From Verpa conica (lineage: Eukaryota > Ascomycota > Pezizomycetes > Pezizales > Morchellaceae): a DNA stretch of 64,000 nt. This document shows, piece after piece, positions 46,228 through 57,269 of the stretch. The notes beneath the pieces were generated by a model. The model saw nothing but the letters and a program-made list of their open reading frames with translations. It searched no databases and had not been told where the DNA came from. Every line of letters starts with the position of its first letter. Within the stretch, counting starts at the first letter, position 1. The stretch spans positions 1,240,001 through 1,304,000 of the forward strand of contig JAUFSD010000004.1 of assembly GCA_033030425.1 (NCBI GenBank), written 5' to 3'. A program made the position numbers and the translations under genes.

Positions 46228-48333
46228 TGGGAGAATATTTCCTACGACATGAGAAACGATTTTACGAATTATGACTTTTTTTGGGTGGGAATCTGGACAA
46301 AAGTGACATGGAGCTTCTATGTTTTTTTTCATACCTTTCTAACACTAGTTTTTTACTTATTTTTTTAAACCTAACGACCCAGTCACGAGGTCATGACGGA
46401 CCTGGAGGTCAGGAAAGAAAGGGCATACACTTATCTGGAGGCGGGTTTTGATATCTTTTTTTGGTTGTTTGTTGTTTTCTTGGATTGGTTTTTATTGGCC
46501 GCTTTTTTTTTTTTTAGTGCGGGGTTTTCGGTCTGGTGGGGGTGTTTTTTTTTCCATGTTCATGTTTTGGGCTGTTTGTTTATTTTTGGTCTGTCTGCCT
46601 GCAGATGCAGATGTGACCTTTTTCTTTCGTATTGGAGTCGACGCGTTTGAGTGTGGTTCTTTTATCCTTACGACTGTTCGCCACAACTACTTTTTTTTTT
46701 GTTACTCCACTACTTTATTAGGCTATAATTCCCTCTTCTTTTATTCTCATTTGGTATAAATACCAGCACCTAGGGATTCATTTGGGGCATCGCTGAAAAC
46801 CTCAGCGGGGTAGTTTGGTGTTTGTTTACAAAGATCAGAGTTTGTATTGTGGGGATCGTGTTCTTTTCCCTTCCTATGGGTGCAGGTGTGATGGGTCATT
46901 TCTGTATGTTTATTTACTTTTTTTTTTCCTTCGTGACTTGTGGTTGATGGTAGCCAAAACACATACTGGTATCTTTACCACTGCTATTGCTACTTTCGTT
47001 CGAATTATGGTGTTTTTATTGGTTGGGAATTGGGTTTGGTGGGGAATTCTGTTTTCTATTTTCGAATTGATACTGTACCTACTGAATACTTCTAAGACTT
47101 CTTATTGCTCTCTATCTCTTGCCGGTTTGCTGCAGTGAAGATCGTAAGATTTCGCGATTATTGCGAGTTTTAAATTCCTTGTGTATTTGTTTTTCCCAAT
47201 AGGAAGCTGGGCTTTCAGCAGGCAGCAGCCGCAGGTTCTTATCGGGTGACATCCCACCGCGTATCACAGTCGCGCTCGCGTCGTCACGCGATTCATGCCG
47301 TCAACAACAGAGGGAAAAAAAATAACGCCGCCTTGTGAGAATTGACGTAGTAAGGCTACCTATCGGCATATCATAAGCGGAATAGGAAGATGGGTGTATT
47401 AATATGTACTGTAAGTGGTGTTGAGATCTCGCAGGTCGTGTAACCTCCACTTTTCTCTTACTGGTCGTTGAACTGGAGACTTTGCTGCTATCGGCTAGTT
47501 ATCCGATTACTACCAATAGGCCATTGGCAATCAATTCGGAACATCACATCCTAGACAAAAAAGTACATCTACTCTTTGACGACGACCTATTTACAATCTA
47601 CCCATTGATCAGCAAGAGGATGAACATGCATATGCGAGCTTGGGACGACGGAGGGACTGGGGGGTTAGATCGTGAATTACTTACTCTTTGCAGGACCTCT
47701 TTCAGCCACCAAGAAAGCCCTGAGGATCGAAGCGGACTGCATGCAGCTCATGCGACGGTAGTTATATACATGTGAAAACTTAGAGTAGCTACATGTAGAG
47801 TCAAGTCGCAATTGGAACGGTTTATTGAAAAAGAAGAAGGAAGGAAAAAAAACACAGCTGAAAATTAACAGTGGCTTCGGGGAAAAAAAAGAGAAACCTG
47901 TACATGTGGGGTCCGGGTGATTCGATTCGTGACGTCTGCGCCTTTTAACACACTTGAGATCATACCGGAATACTGGAGATCGTGGATGATGGAGATTTTC
48001 GGGTGAAACTAGACTAATGTATTTGGAGGGTATGTACATGTAGCTTTGGGGCATGGAGGGGGACAAATTTGGAAATGTGGGACATGTAGCAGTGAATGAT
48101 TGAGATAGTGGCGATCAACGGGTTAGAGGTAGAGACAATGAGCGAAATGAAGATAAAATACCCTTAGGGGTTTTATAGTATACCTAGTCGTTTCTTAAAA
48201 CAGTCTGGGCCTTGTCTCGTAACTTTCTTCCAATATTGATTTCTCATCAGTTCACAAGTGGGTTTTATTTTTAATAGTTGTAACAGAGATCTACTAGAGC
48301 ACGTGATTCTCTAGTTTGTAGTTGAATAGTATG
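46228..48333. other. Intergenic, T-rich 3' flank
   Basis: 46250-47150 is strongly T-rich on the plus strand, giving long but meaningless hydrophobic ORFs. Nothing recognised up to 48333. Confidence 0.45.
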
Positions 48334-48335
48334 TA

Positions 48336-48420
48336 CAGTACACTTCCGCTATAAGAATAAATGATCTATAAGAATATAAAATTTCGGTCCAAAGCGTATT
48401 CTTGTAACGGAAGTCTACTG
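48336..48420 (+). mobile_element. 85-bp pogo-type MITE
   Basis: Starts CAGTACACTTCCG and ends CGGAAGTCTACTG. The inner stretch TATAAGAATA / TATTCTTGTA extends the inverted repeat to about 24 bp with few mismatches. TA lies on both sides (48334-48335 and 48421-48422), the Tc1/mariner-pogo target. Only about 37 bases lie between the arms. Confidence 0.7.
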
Positions 48421-48689
48421 TACGTGAAACCCTAACCCGATAAATCATTACCCCTCAAGAAACGACAAAACACATGAGCCACAAAAAAAATCTCATTAAA
48501 AACATCTATCACGCTTTTGAATTTTAGTTTTTGTCCTAAACTAAAGTTTATCTCATCCTTCACTCGTGCTCGTAACTCATCCATTCACCAAGAAATCAAC
48601 ACAAACTGCAAATCCCTCAAAATCATTATAGAGCGAGTACTTCTTCCCCTTCATTTTCTCAACGCCTAAAGTAGAAAAGCCTGAACGAG

Positions 48690-48975
48690 TACCTAGAAAA
48701 TGGGACTGGAGCCGTACACGTAAGGTAGAAAAGTTAATTTAGTACATCCTGCACCTGTCCCTAAGAGTATAGTTCCCCTAGCTAGTTCCCCCAATCTACC
48801 CCAGCTCAAGTCTCTTGGTGGAGGCGCCTAGAAAATTAGACTGGGGTCGTACACCTACATATGCTCCTCCTATCAGCAGGGCATTCAAGTCAGTACCTCT
48901 TGCACCCATCCCCCAGAATACAGTTCTCTCAACCCTCGCCCGCTCAGGTTCCTTGGAGCAGGCACCGTCACCTAG
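48690..48975 (+). repeat. Degenerate tandem duplication, unit about 140 bp
   Basis: TACCTAGAAAATGGGACTGGAGCCGTACAC (near 48690) recurs as GCCTAGAAAATTAGACTGGGGTCGTACAC (near 48828), and the following blocks (TGCACC…CCC…AATACAGTTC and CCAGCTCAAG/CGCTCAGG…CTTGG) recur in the same order. Confidence 0.5.
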
Positions 48976-51091
48976 GGAGGGGTTGGCTGGAAAATCGACA
49001 AGAAATCAGCCGGAGATAGCTATTTTTCACCGAGGGCGCACTCGATCCTTAGAACAAAACTAGCTTCTGTCGGGCATGAATTGGGTATAGGGGGGTACAT
49101 GCCTCAAGAGAATAGCACGATCCAAGAGGAGACGTGGAGGAGTCGTAAAAGACGATCCGCTGCAGTAAGAAGAAAGGACTGGGATGGTGGTAATAAAAAC
49201 AAGGATAAAACGGGTGTAGACGAGGCGAACAAAAGTGAAAATCGTTGCTGGAGATTTTAGCTGAGTTTCATCGCTCCCGATTTACCAGAATCACCCTACA
49301 ATAGTTCAAAGGACAAATTGATCTAGGAGTGATTTCCAAAAGCCAGTTAATCCCGGATCGCCCTTTAACTCTCTATTATGTGTTAGATGCTTTGCTAAAA
49401 CCATTGGTTTATCATATTTGGGAGAGCCAAAGAGACTAAGGCCAAAAATCAACAAAAGAAAGCCTCTGGCTCCATCTCTAACTCTGGAGTTATATAGTGC
49501 ACTGGCCCCAAAATATATAGTGCAGAAGCTAGGTGTAGAACTAGACAACGATTTAACATACTATGAGATCCCAACGATCGAAAAATCTTGGACCTATGAG
49601 TAGAAACTTTAATCTTTGAATATCACCAGACTCCCAGCAGTAGATTTTTAGGGGTTGGAACCGGCAGAACTAGAACTAGCACTATCAGGATTATATCCGT
49701 TGGAGACGCGTAGGGTGATTATAGCGGATAAGTTTAATTCCTCGGTCTAGGGTTATTTCAATCATCTATCGATAGAAGATATTGCATTCTTGAAAGAAAG
49801 AAGGGACATGATAACTCCTTACTTAACTCTGAATTTAGGCTAGTACTATAGAAAAACCTAGAAGGATGATAATGAATACTAGGCACATCAAAAAGAGGTA
49901 TATATCTCAATCCTTCCCTAGGGTCTTCGGCTGCTATGATAAGAGTTCCTGATTAATATGCCTTCAAACCTCTGAGTTTGTAGTTCCGGAATAATCCTCA
50001 TAAAAGTATCTTTATAGAGCTAGAAGATAACCGAAGAAACAGAACTTCAGACAATGGCACTTGAATCTTTGCATCAAAACTAGTAACATACGCTAAAACA
50101 TTGCAGGCCTAGAAGGATCTGAAACTACATAGATATATACTCTATAGATAAAGGAACTACTAAGGAGATGCGCCATATGAATTCTTTCGATGCCGGTGCC
50201 AGTCAGGGTATGTATTTCGGAGGCGGAGGGTGGAGTTTCAGTACTTTTGAGGGAGCCCTAGGCTGGGCGGGGGGCGAAATGACCTTAACACAGTGAGGAA
50301 AAAAAGGATGATTGAGACACTTAGGGACCATTTGTCCTACCAGGAACATGCCGAATCACTTGAACTACTTGATAGGGAGGTTAATAAAGGTCCAAGACTT
50401 CTCTTAACAAAAGCCTGGAATGAATTTAAGAAAGAAACTATATCTGTGGGCCTTGAAAGATATTTTCCAGCTGATGAGGAGCCTACTATGCACTATATAT
50501 AGAACGTATCGCAAAACCTATTATAAGGCTTGTTGTAGAGTCTACTGATATCGTAGCTGCTAAGAGGGTGGCTTTCACAGCTAATAATAGTCTTTCCAAA
50601 CCTTCTATTACCACCACAGAGTGGACGTTAGTTAGGGAAAGTATTACCGTAGGTCAGTCCATTCGGGATACACATCCATAGCAAGATAATGACCCAACCA
50701 GGGAACAAACAGTATATAAGAAAGTTTGGGTTGAACTTATATTAGGGCAAAGCGTTATTGAGATTCTCTTTTGTACTGCTGAAGTCTAGATTCGTTATTT
50801 TAAGGGATTATACATTGGTATAATGAATACTGCTAGAGTTTTCTAATCCTAAATAATTTTAAGCGTAATAGTAATAGGTAATCACGAGTGATATACTGTG
50901 GATTAATAGGGCTTGGGGGATTTAAAGAAACCTCGGAGTTGTGAGTCAAAATAAAGTTGTTTTATAAACTCTTTGCGAAAACAATATTTAAATTATATGG
51001 GTTATATAGAAAATATGCTAGATCTAAAACATATACATAAAGTACAGGCAACTCTGTCTATAAGAATATTATTTATAAGAATATTCTTAGT
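48976..51091. other. Degenerate sequence with coding-like scraps, not identified
   Basis: Short open stretches with protein-like composition (49418-49603, 50293-50502) are broken by many stops. I could not place them in a family. The last 60 bases (TATAAGAATATT…AATATTCTTA) resemble the inner part of the MITE at 48336. Likely an old retroelement. Confidence 0.35.
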
Positions 51092-52348
51092 TGTAACGGG
51101 GGCACTCCCAGGGGAGTACTGCCGTACCAAAAAAAACCAACAACCTCCCTTTCCGACGAGAAGCTTCAGCAGAAAGGCTTAGAACCGCTCGTCAACACGG
51201 AAGGTCGACAGTCCCTAGGCAAAACAGGAATAAGTATTTAATGGATAGATAACTAAAGACTTTAAAAGGCTCTGCTTCCCAGGGGAAGACAAACGTCTTT
51301 AGCAAAGAGTATGAGGGTCTCTGAACAACGGTTGTTCGTTGACTAGCAAGAATTATTGTCCTCGGGGGAAGGACGGGTTTAAGCTATGATTTTGATTGCG
51401 AGCAGGCTGCCAAGAAGCGGGGGAACAATTCCTCCGCGCTTGGAAATCAACTGAGTCTAGAGCGCCCCTAAGAACTAGCGGGGTCGATAGACTAGCGACT
51501 AAAAAGCGTTGGTTACTAAAAGCTCTGTAACTATTGCTAAAATGGTCCGATTTCGAATCCGATTGCACCTATGGATTCGCAGCACTGTCCCCCATATACC
51601 CTCCGAGTTCGGTTCGGTTGGACGAATTTTCCTGACGGTTTTGGGGTTATTTTTGGGGTCCAAAACTTGTCTTTTTGTTAGGGAATCAGCAACTCAGGGG
51701 GGCCCCCTCTGCAAACGGCGGGTGGCACAGTGGGGCGCCTCGGGGTGTTAGAAAACACAGAGCCCCCTAGGTAGGGTAACCTACTGGTAATTCCTGCCGT
51801 TGCTTAGATTCCTTTCCCACGTTCCTAGTCCAACCTGGAGACGTGGCGGAGAGGTAATCTTGATCCATAAGGACCTTAGGGCGAAGCACACGGCGTAGCC
51901 CAGTATGGTTTGATTCGTGACGCCGCCAGGTTAATTATTATTTTTGCTGGCGGCCCTAACTACTAAGCATAGCTTTGCTCTCGTCTCACGGTTTTCGGCC
52001 TCCTATAAGGTTGGCCATCAGCGAAGCCGTTGTTATTCCTCCTAGAGGAACAGGAGCTTAACTCTGTTCATGGAGGCAACTGCTTCAGTCTCATTGCACT
52101 AGTATCTCCCGTAGCTATAAGCTACAGACGCATTACTCTGGTCTCTGTCGCATACCGACGACGGTGAGCTTCGCTCCGTCCTAGGAGCTCGCCAGCTCGC
52201 TTAGGGATCGGGCTATCATAGTAATGACTTTCCTTAGTATCTATTGACCGGAATAGGATAGCTAGTCCTATCCCTCAAGGGAGATCCTTAGGTGTCTCTA
52301 TATGGAGAGGTACTCAAGACTAGTTATGACGATGGTTAAATCGTCACA
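51092..52348 (+). mobile_element. T6: T-family repeat (1257 bp)
   Basis: TGTAACGGGGGC at 51092 and AATCGTCACA ending at 52348. The left flank is unidentified debris and the right flank is the very 5' end of LINE-D. No target duplication (…TTAGT / AAAAG…). Confidence 0.65.
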
Positions 52349-52529
52349 AAAAGGGACGCATCTCTGTCAGTTAGTTAGTTCTTCATGCAACAACTTGCAT
52401 TTAGGGAGCGTGTCTACAACAACACTTTCTCCTCTTTCACGGGCGCAAACCTTCGGGCGAGCTCCTCTTGACTAGAGTTTCCCTCTATCTATTATCTATT
52501 CCCTTCTGAAGCCTTGCGTACCTTCAGAA

Positions 52530-54173
52530 ATGCCTTTCTCCGGAACCTACGTCGACTATGTCGACCCCTTTGCCGACAAACCCCTAAGCGAATACGACGA
52601 TGATTCGATTAAGTCACTTATCTACGGTCGGGCAACCTTGAAAAAGGGAGCCTTTCTTCAGAATCACCCAGACAGTAACTGGGAGTACTTTCAGCGAAAA
52701 ACCGCCGACATCAAAGCAGAAATCCAGCGGAGGCAGACTGAGAAAGTCATGGCCGCCACTCTTGGGTCCACCCCCTCGTTCACCCCGCTCACCCAAACCT
52801 TCCTCCCCTTTGGCACTGCGGCCTTGTCCTCCAGATCCGCATCCCCTTCAAAACGACCTAGAGTCGACTCTACTGCTAGCGGTAGCCGTTTCTCCGCTTT
52901 GGCAGAGAGTTTTGAGATGGATACCCCCCTCAAAGACCCCACCTCCCAAACCCAGGACACCGAGATGCCTCTGGACCAGCCAGATTTCCTGGCCTCCTAC
53001 GATCCTAAGATCTCCTACCTTCCCCCCTCCGTCAAATCCAAGAGCGGGACAGCCAACTATACCACCTGGCTGATCCATAACGCTGTCTCCCCCCTTCTCA
53101 ACTCCATCTGTATTCTGAGTGACGAAGTCCTCCAACTCAAAGCGACTGTGGCTCGCTTACAGAACAACACCCGTCCACAACAACCCCCTCCACCAGCACC
53201 ACAACCACAACAGCCAAAGGCCCCAAAACCGGCGGCTCCCAAACCCCAGAAACAGACCAAGGCCAGCTATGCTGAGGCAGCGAAGAAGCCCGCCCAGCCA
53301 GCGCCCAAAGCCCCCTCCCCTCCAGCCAAGAAGAAGAAGGCCGAACCCCTCTTCAAACCCCAATACACGAAGGTCAACAGAGAGTTTGTGATAGAACTCT
53401 CTGAACCAGCGCCAGAAGGAGTCTCTGAAGATTCTATCCTGGCCAAAGTCAATGACACCCTTAAGGGAACGGGAGTTCTCTTCCTCATGGTCCGATTCAC
53501 CAGCAAGTCAAACCTGGTCTTCTTCGGCGCCTCCAACCAGCCAGGAGAGAGTGCGGCACCGTACTCAGATAACATCTGTGCGGCTCTGTCTGCCCTTGGT
53601 CTCTCTCCCACCTCAGCTAAAGCCAACAGCCGTTGGTCTAAGTTTATCCTCCACGGTGTTCTTATATCCGTTGGAGACGGAGTTAAAGCGGGCGAAGAGA
53701 TAGCCGCCCACGTCGAGCTTAATCTCCCAAATGTGCAGCTTGCACAGATTCCCAGATGGCTCAGCAGAGACCGGACCAACAAAAATCACTCCTCCATGAT
53801 CCTCGCCTTCCCGGGAAGAGTCACCATCGAAAACCTTAGGTGCAGGTACCTAGTTATCCTGAATAGGATGTGCCGCCTCGTGCCCTTTATCCCCGTTACC
53901 CCATCCACACAGTGTCAAAACTGTCAACAATACGGCCACCACCACCTGCGCTGCAAAAGTAAAGCTTGCTGCGTAGTGTGTGCCGGCCCCCATCATTCTT
54001 CCGATCATAAGTGCCACTCCTGTAAGGGAGGCGTTAAGTGCACCCATTTGCCTATCAAGTGTGCCAATTGCCCACAGAACCCAGAACATAAGGCCAACGA
54101 CCCAGCTTGCCCCACGCGAGCCAAACTCTCCATCAGAAAAGGTAAGGAAATCGAGGTAGTCATGACGGACTAG
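52530..54173 (+). CDS. LINE ORF1 (gag-like, zinc knuckles, 547 aa)
   Basis: An uninterrupted ORF from MPFSGTYVDYVDPFADKP. Residues 1-75 look helical, followed by a Ser/Pro-rich nuclear-type stretch (SPSKRPRV), a short helix (about 185-215), a PQ/PA/K-rich basic linker, and a folded RNA-binding-like region (about 285-430). The C-terminus has CCHC-type knuckles: CQNCQQYGHHHLRC, then CCVVCAGPHHSSDHKC and CANCPQNPEHKANDPAC. This is the layout of ORF1 in fungal Tad-like LINEs, whose product binds the element's RNA. No frameshift or stop, in contrast with LINE-A. Confidence 0.75.
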   Translation: MPFSGTYVDYVDPFADKPLSEYDDDSIKSLIYGRATLKKGAFLQNHPDSNWEYFQRKTADIKAEIQRRQTEKVMAATLGSTPSFTPLTQTFLPFGTAALSSRSASPSKRPRVDSTASGSRFSALAESFEMDTPLKDPTSQTQDTEMPLDQPDFLASYDPKISYLPPSVKSKSGTANYTTWLIHNAVSPLLNSICILSDEVLQLKATVARLQNNTRPQQPPPPAPQPQQPKAPKPAAPKPQKQTKASYAEAAKKPAQPAPKAPSPPAKKKKAEPLFKPQYTKVNREFVIELSEPAPEGVSEDSILAKVNDTLKGTGVLFLMVRFTSKSNLVFFGASNQPGESAAPYSDNICAALSALGLSPTSAKANSRWSKFILHGVLISVGDGVKAGEEIAAHVELNLPNVQLAQIPRWLSRDRTNKNHSSMILAFPGRVTIENLRCRYLVILNRMCRLVPFIPVTPSTQCQNCQQYGHHHLRCKSKACCVVCAGPHHSSDHKCHSCKGGVKCTHLPIKCANCPQNPEHKANDPACPTRAKLSIRKGKEIEVVMTD

Positions 54174-54457
54174 AGTTCCTTTTATTTCTTTTTTCACCTT
54201 TTTTTTCTTTCTTTTGCGACCACAGTTAGTCTGTTAAAAATTCTTCGGTTATAAGGTTATTTTTCTCCTGCAGTTTTTCCTTACACGTTTTGATCTGGTC
54301 AGGCAGTTTTTCTCTTGTCGCCTTACGTTTGTAATTTATCTCCAGTGCGCGCCATCTCTATGGCTTACCTAATAGGCCTCGGGCCTAGATGGGAAATAAA
54401 AACTACTACTACTACTACTACTTGCATTCAATACCATACCTACCTTGTCCTTGAGTC

Positions 54458-56383
54458 CATCAGCAAACCTGCAAGATTGCGTCAGGAGCAACTGTTGCAC
54501 GGGACGCTGGGGATGCCACATTCGGCAATTGGCCGAATATGACGCTATTGTGAGGCGTCAGGGGCTCCTGACGCCGCTATGGGAGCGTCAGAGGCTCCTG
54601 ATGCCTCTGACGCTCTCTGGTAGACGTCCTGATGCTCTCTGGTAGGCTTCCTGACGTCCTCTGGTGCTGTCACGCTCTTGTCACGGTCACATCACAGAAG
54701 TACTAGTATGGTTCTCAATTATTTTATTATATGCTATCTAATATGTACAAAATATCTCTAATTCGCTTGTCCTCAGCACCTGCTTGTCACCTTCACGGTC
54801 TCGAGGATCCTGCTGCTGCTGCTTAGGAGGTCCTCCTGCAGCTGCTTAGGGGGTCTTGCAGCTGTCGCCTGGGGGGGGGGGGTCTCGAGAGTCCTGCTAC
54901 TGTTGCTTAGGGGGTCTTACTGCTGTCGCCTAGGGGTCCTGCTGCTGCTGCTTAGGAGGTCTTGCTGCTGTCGCCTGGGGGAGGTCTCGAGGACCTTGCT
55001 ACTGTTGCTTAGGAGGTCTTGCTGCTGTCGCTTAGGGGGTCTTGCTGCTGTCGCTTAGGGGGTCCTCCTGCTGCTGTTTAGTAGGTCTTGCTGCTATCGC
55101 CTGGGGGGGGTCTCGAGGACCCTGCTACTGTCGCTTAGGAGGTCTTGCTGCTGTCGCCTAGGGGGTCCTGCTGCTGTCGCCTAGGGGGTCCTGCTGCTGT
55201 CGCCTGGAGGGTCCTGCTGCAGCTGCTTAGGGGGTCTTGCAGCTGTCGCCTGGGGGGGGTCTCGAGAGTCCTGCTACTGCTGCTTAGGAGGTCATGCTGC
55301 TGTAGCCTGGATGGTCTCAAGGACCCTGCTACTGTTGCTTAGGAGATCTTGCTACTGTCGCTTAGGAGATCTTGCTGCTGTCGCTTAGGGGGTCTTGCTG
55401 CTGTCGCTTAGGAGATCCTCCTGCTGCTGTCGCCTGGGGGGGTCTCGAGGGTCTTGCTGCTGCTGCTTAGGGAGTCCTGCTGCTGTCGCCTGGAGAGTCT
55501 TGCTGCTGCTGCTTAGGGGGTTCTGCTGCTGCTGCTTAGGAGGTCTTGCTGCTGTTGCCTGGAGGAGGTCTCGAGAGTCCTGCTGCTGTCGCTTAGGGGG
55601 TCCTCCTGCTGCTGCTTAGGAGGTCCTGCTGCTGTTGCCTGGAGGGTCCTGCTACAGCTGTTTAGGAGGTTTTGCTGCTGTCGCCTGGAGGGTCTCGAGG
55701 ATCCTGCTACTGTTGCTTAGGGGTTTTCCTGCTGCTGTTTAGGAGGTCCTGCTGCTGTCGCCTAGAGGGTCCTCCTGCTGCTGTTTAGGAGGTCCTGCTG
55801 CTGTTGTCTGGAGGGTGGTCTTGAGAGTCTTGCTGCTGGCACAAGGTGCTGGTAGAACGCGTCATGACACGGGTGAAAAGAAACAAAATAGCCTGCATAT
55901 AAGTTAGCTTTTACTGTTCAAATAGCAATAGAGAAATAGGGTAGAGAAATAGGGTAGAGAGGTAGAGAAGAGGGGAGTAGGCGGTAGGCGTGGTGTGGTG
56001 CAATGAAGTGAGTGTGGTATGGAGTATTCAGGGACTTAGAGAATTTTGGCAAAGTCCCTGGAGGAATAGAAGTAGGGGTTAGGGGTATCCAAGCAGGGTT
56101 AGGGTTGGCGGAACGCACCTCCAAAACCTCGCTTGTTTTTCTGAAGAGAACGGTAGTTAATAAAGACTAGTGATCTGCGGGTAGGAGGGAACAATGGTTC
56201 TCTCACAAGAAACATTATTTTTTGAGTAGTACGGTTCCCAGAGCCTCTTGTAGGGTGCTCCTAGTACTGGCAGTAGTACGGTGACGCTTGGGGTGCTAGG
56301 GATGCTTGTGACACAGGTGACTTCCTGTGATGCAACAGTTGCTACACCAATTGCGTCAGGACACAATTGCAGGTTTGCTGATG
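54458..56383 (+). mobile_element. M1: complete non-autonomous M-type element (1926 bp)
   Basis: CATCAGCAAACCTGCAA at 54458 mirrors TTGCAGGTTTGCTGATG ending at 56383; the inverted similarity continues to GCGTCAGGA. TC lies on both sides (54456-54457 and 56384-56385). Removing the element and one TC restores the LINE 3' tail found intact at 25418-25535. Subterminal GGCGTCAGGGGCTCCTGACGCC-like palindromes follow on the left. The middle is a GC-rich minisatellite. No transposase. Confidence 0.8.
54805..55835 (+). repeat. Minisatellite of about 24-27 bp units inside M1
   Basis: Roughly 1 kb of variants of GTCCTGCTGCTGTCGCYTAG followed by 2-8 G, interspersed with GTCTCGAGGA-type variants. Unit length and G-run vary. 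The Leu/Cys-rich or Arg/Gln-rich ORFs through it are by-products of the repeat. Confidence 0.75.
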
Positions 56384-56455
56384 TCCCTAGTCTCTCAATA
56401 CTAGCTTTGCCTCGTGATTATCGCCTGCTGTTCCCCAATAGGTGATCGGTTTTTA

Positions 56456-57081
56456 CATTAGCGGACAAACCCGCCAAAGACGGCTTATCGCTAGTCTGCA
56501 GCAAACCCACAGTCTCCCCCACCTGGTTAAAAGGACTTCCCCATCGTTTCAGATACACTGGACTCTTACACCACACACCCACCCCACATCTGGCAACAGT
56601 TAACAAGCGGACCGCCAGTATTATGTGGAGAATCAGAAATTCGGTAACCCATCTCGATCGATCCCATTTTAACACACCACCAGCCTGCAAATGCGGAGAA
56701 GACATGTCCAGCAAACTTATTCTACTCGACTGTCCCAGATACGATCAACAAAGAAAGTCAATGATCGACGAACATTACTCTTCCCACTCATGGGACCAAC
56801 TCATCAACGATAGCAACTGCTATCCCCTTATCAGATTTATGCTCACTACGGAGCTCAATACCAGGAGGAGAATAACAGGGTGACCTTCGCGGAGGAAGTT
56901 TTTCTTTTGTTTGCAGGCGAGATTGGACAGAGGGGTTTTTTTTTTTTTTTTTTTTTTTTTAACTTGTTATAAAATATATTTGTATTTCAGGGGACGATTA
57001 GTGTAGGCGGTCACTTAGCGACTTACTTAGTGGGCCATGGGCCTAGATAGGAAATAAAAACTTACTTACTTACTTACTTAC
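56456..57081 (+). mobile_element. LINE-C: 5'-truncated LINE copy
   Basis: Begins inside RNase H and runs through the 3' UTR, a T-run (56936-56960), CTAGATAGGAAATAAA and (TTAC)n, ending at TTTCTTC of an LTR at 57082. Same 3' end as LINE-B. Confidence 0.7.
56457..56883 (+). pseudogene. LINE RNase H C-terminal fragment
   Basis: Reads LADKPAKDG, TWLKGLPHRFR, TPTPHLATVNKRTASIMWR, CKCGEDMSSKLILLDCPRY and RKSMIDEHYSSHSWDQL to a stop at 56883. It matches the end of the LINE-A product closely but keeps Trp where LINE-A has a stop. All N-terminal domains are missing. Confidence 0.75.
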
Positions 57082-57269
57082 TTTCTTCAGTTAGATTCAA
57101 TACAAGATTCTCTTCTTCGCTGTTTCTCTAGTTTCATCGCTACGTGATCGCTGAACCCACTATGACTACTTCACAAACTCTTGGTATTTTGCTTGTAACG
57201 GATAGTTACCTTGCCATTAAGTTAGTTGTGTCCTGTGGTAACTCTGCCCCTACACTGTCCCCCTTGAAA
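57082..57269 (+). repeat. LTR fragment (part beyond the LINE insertion)
   Basis: Matches the half of the LTR that lies at 27692-27878, in the opposite orientation, ending CCCCCTTGAAA at 57269. The other half is absent. Confidence 0.65.

Larger units (their letters stand above)
52349..56455 (+). mobile_element. LINE-D: ORF1-only LINE, 3' end split by M1
   Basis: Leader AAAAGGGACGCATCTC at 52349, ORF1 at 52530-54173, then only about 250 bases to the conserved 3' end (CTAGATGGGAAATAAA, (ACT)n near 54405, and the 115-bp tail broken at 54457/56384 by M1 and ending near 56455). The whole ORF2 (endonuclease, RT, RNase H) is missing, so it can move only with help. Confidence 0.65.

Noticed and set aside
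46393..47138. Hydrophobic ORFs suggesting membrane proteins downstream of the forkhead gene
   Set aside because: Produced by T-rich DNA (Phe/Leu runs); overlapping frames are equally open.
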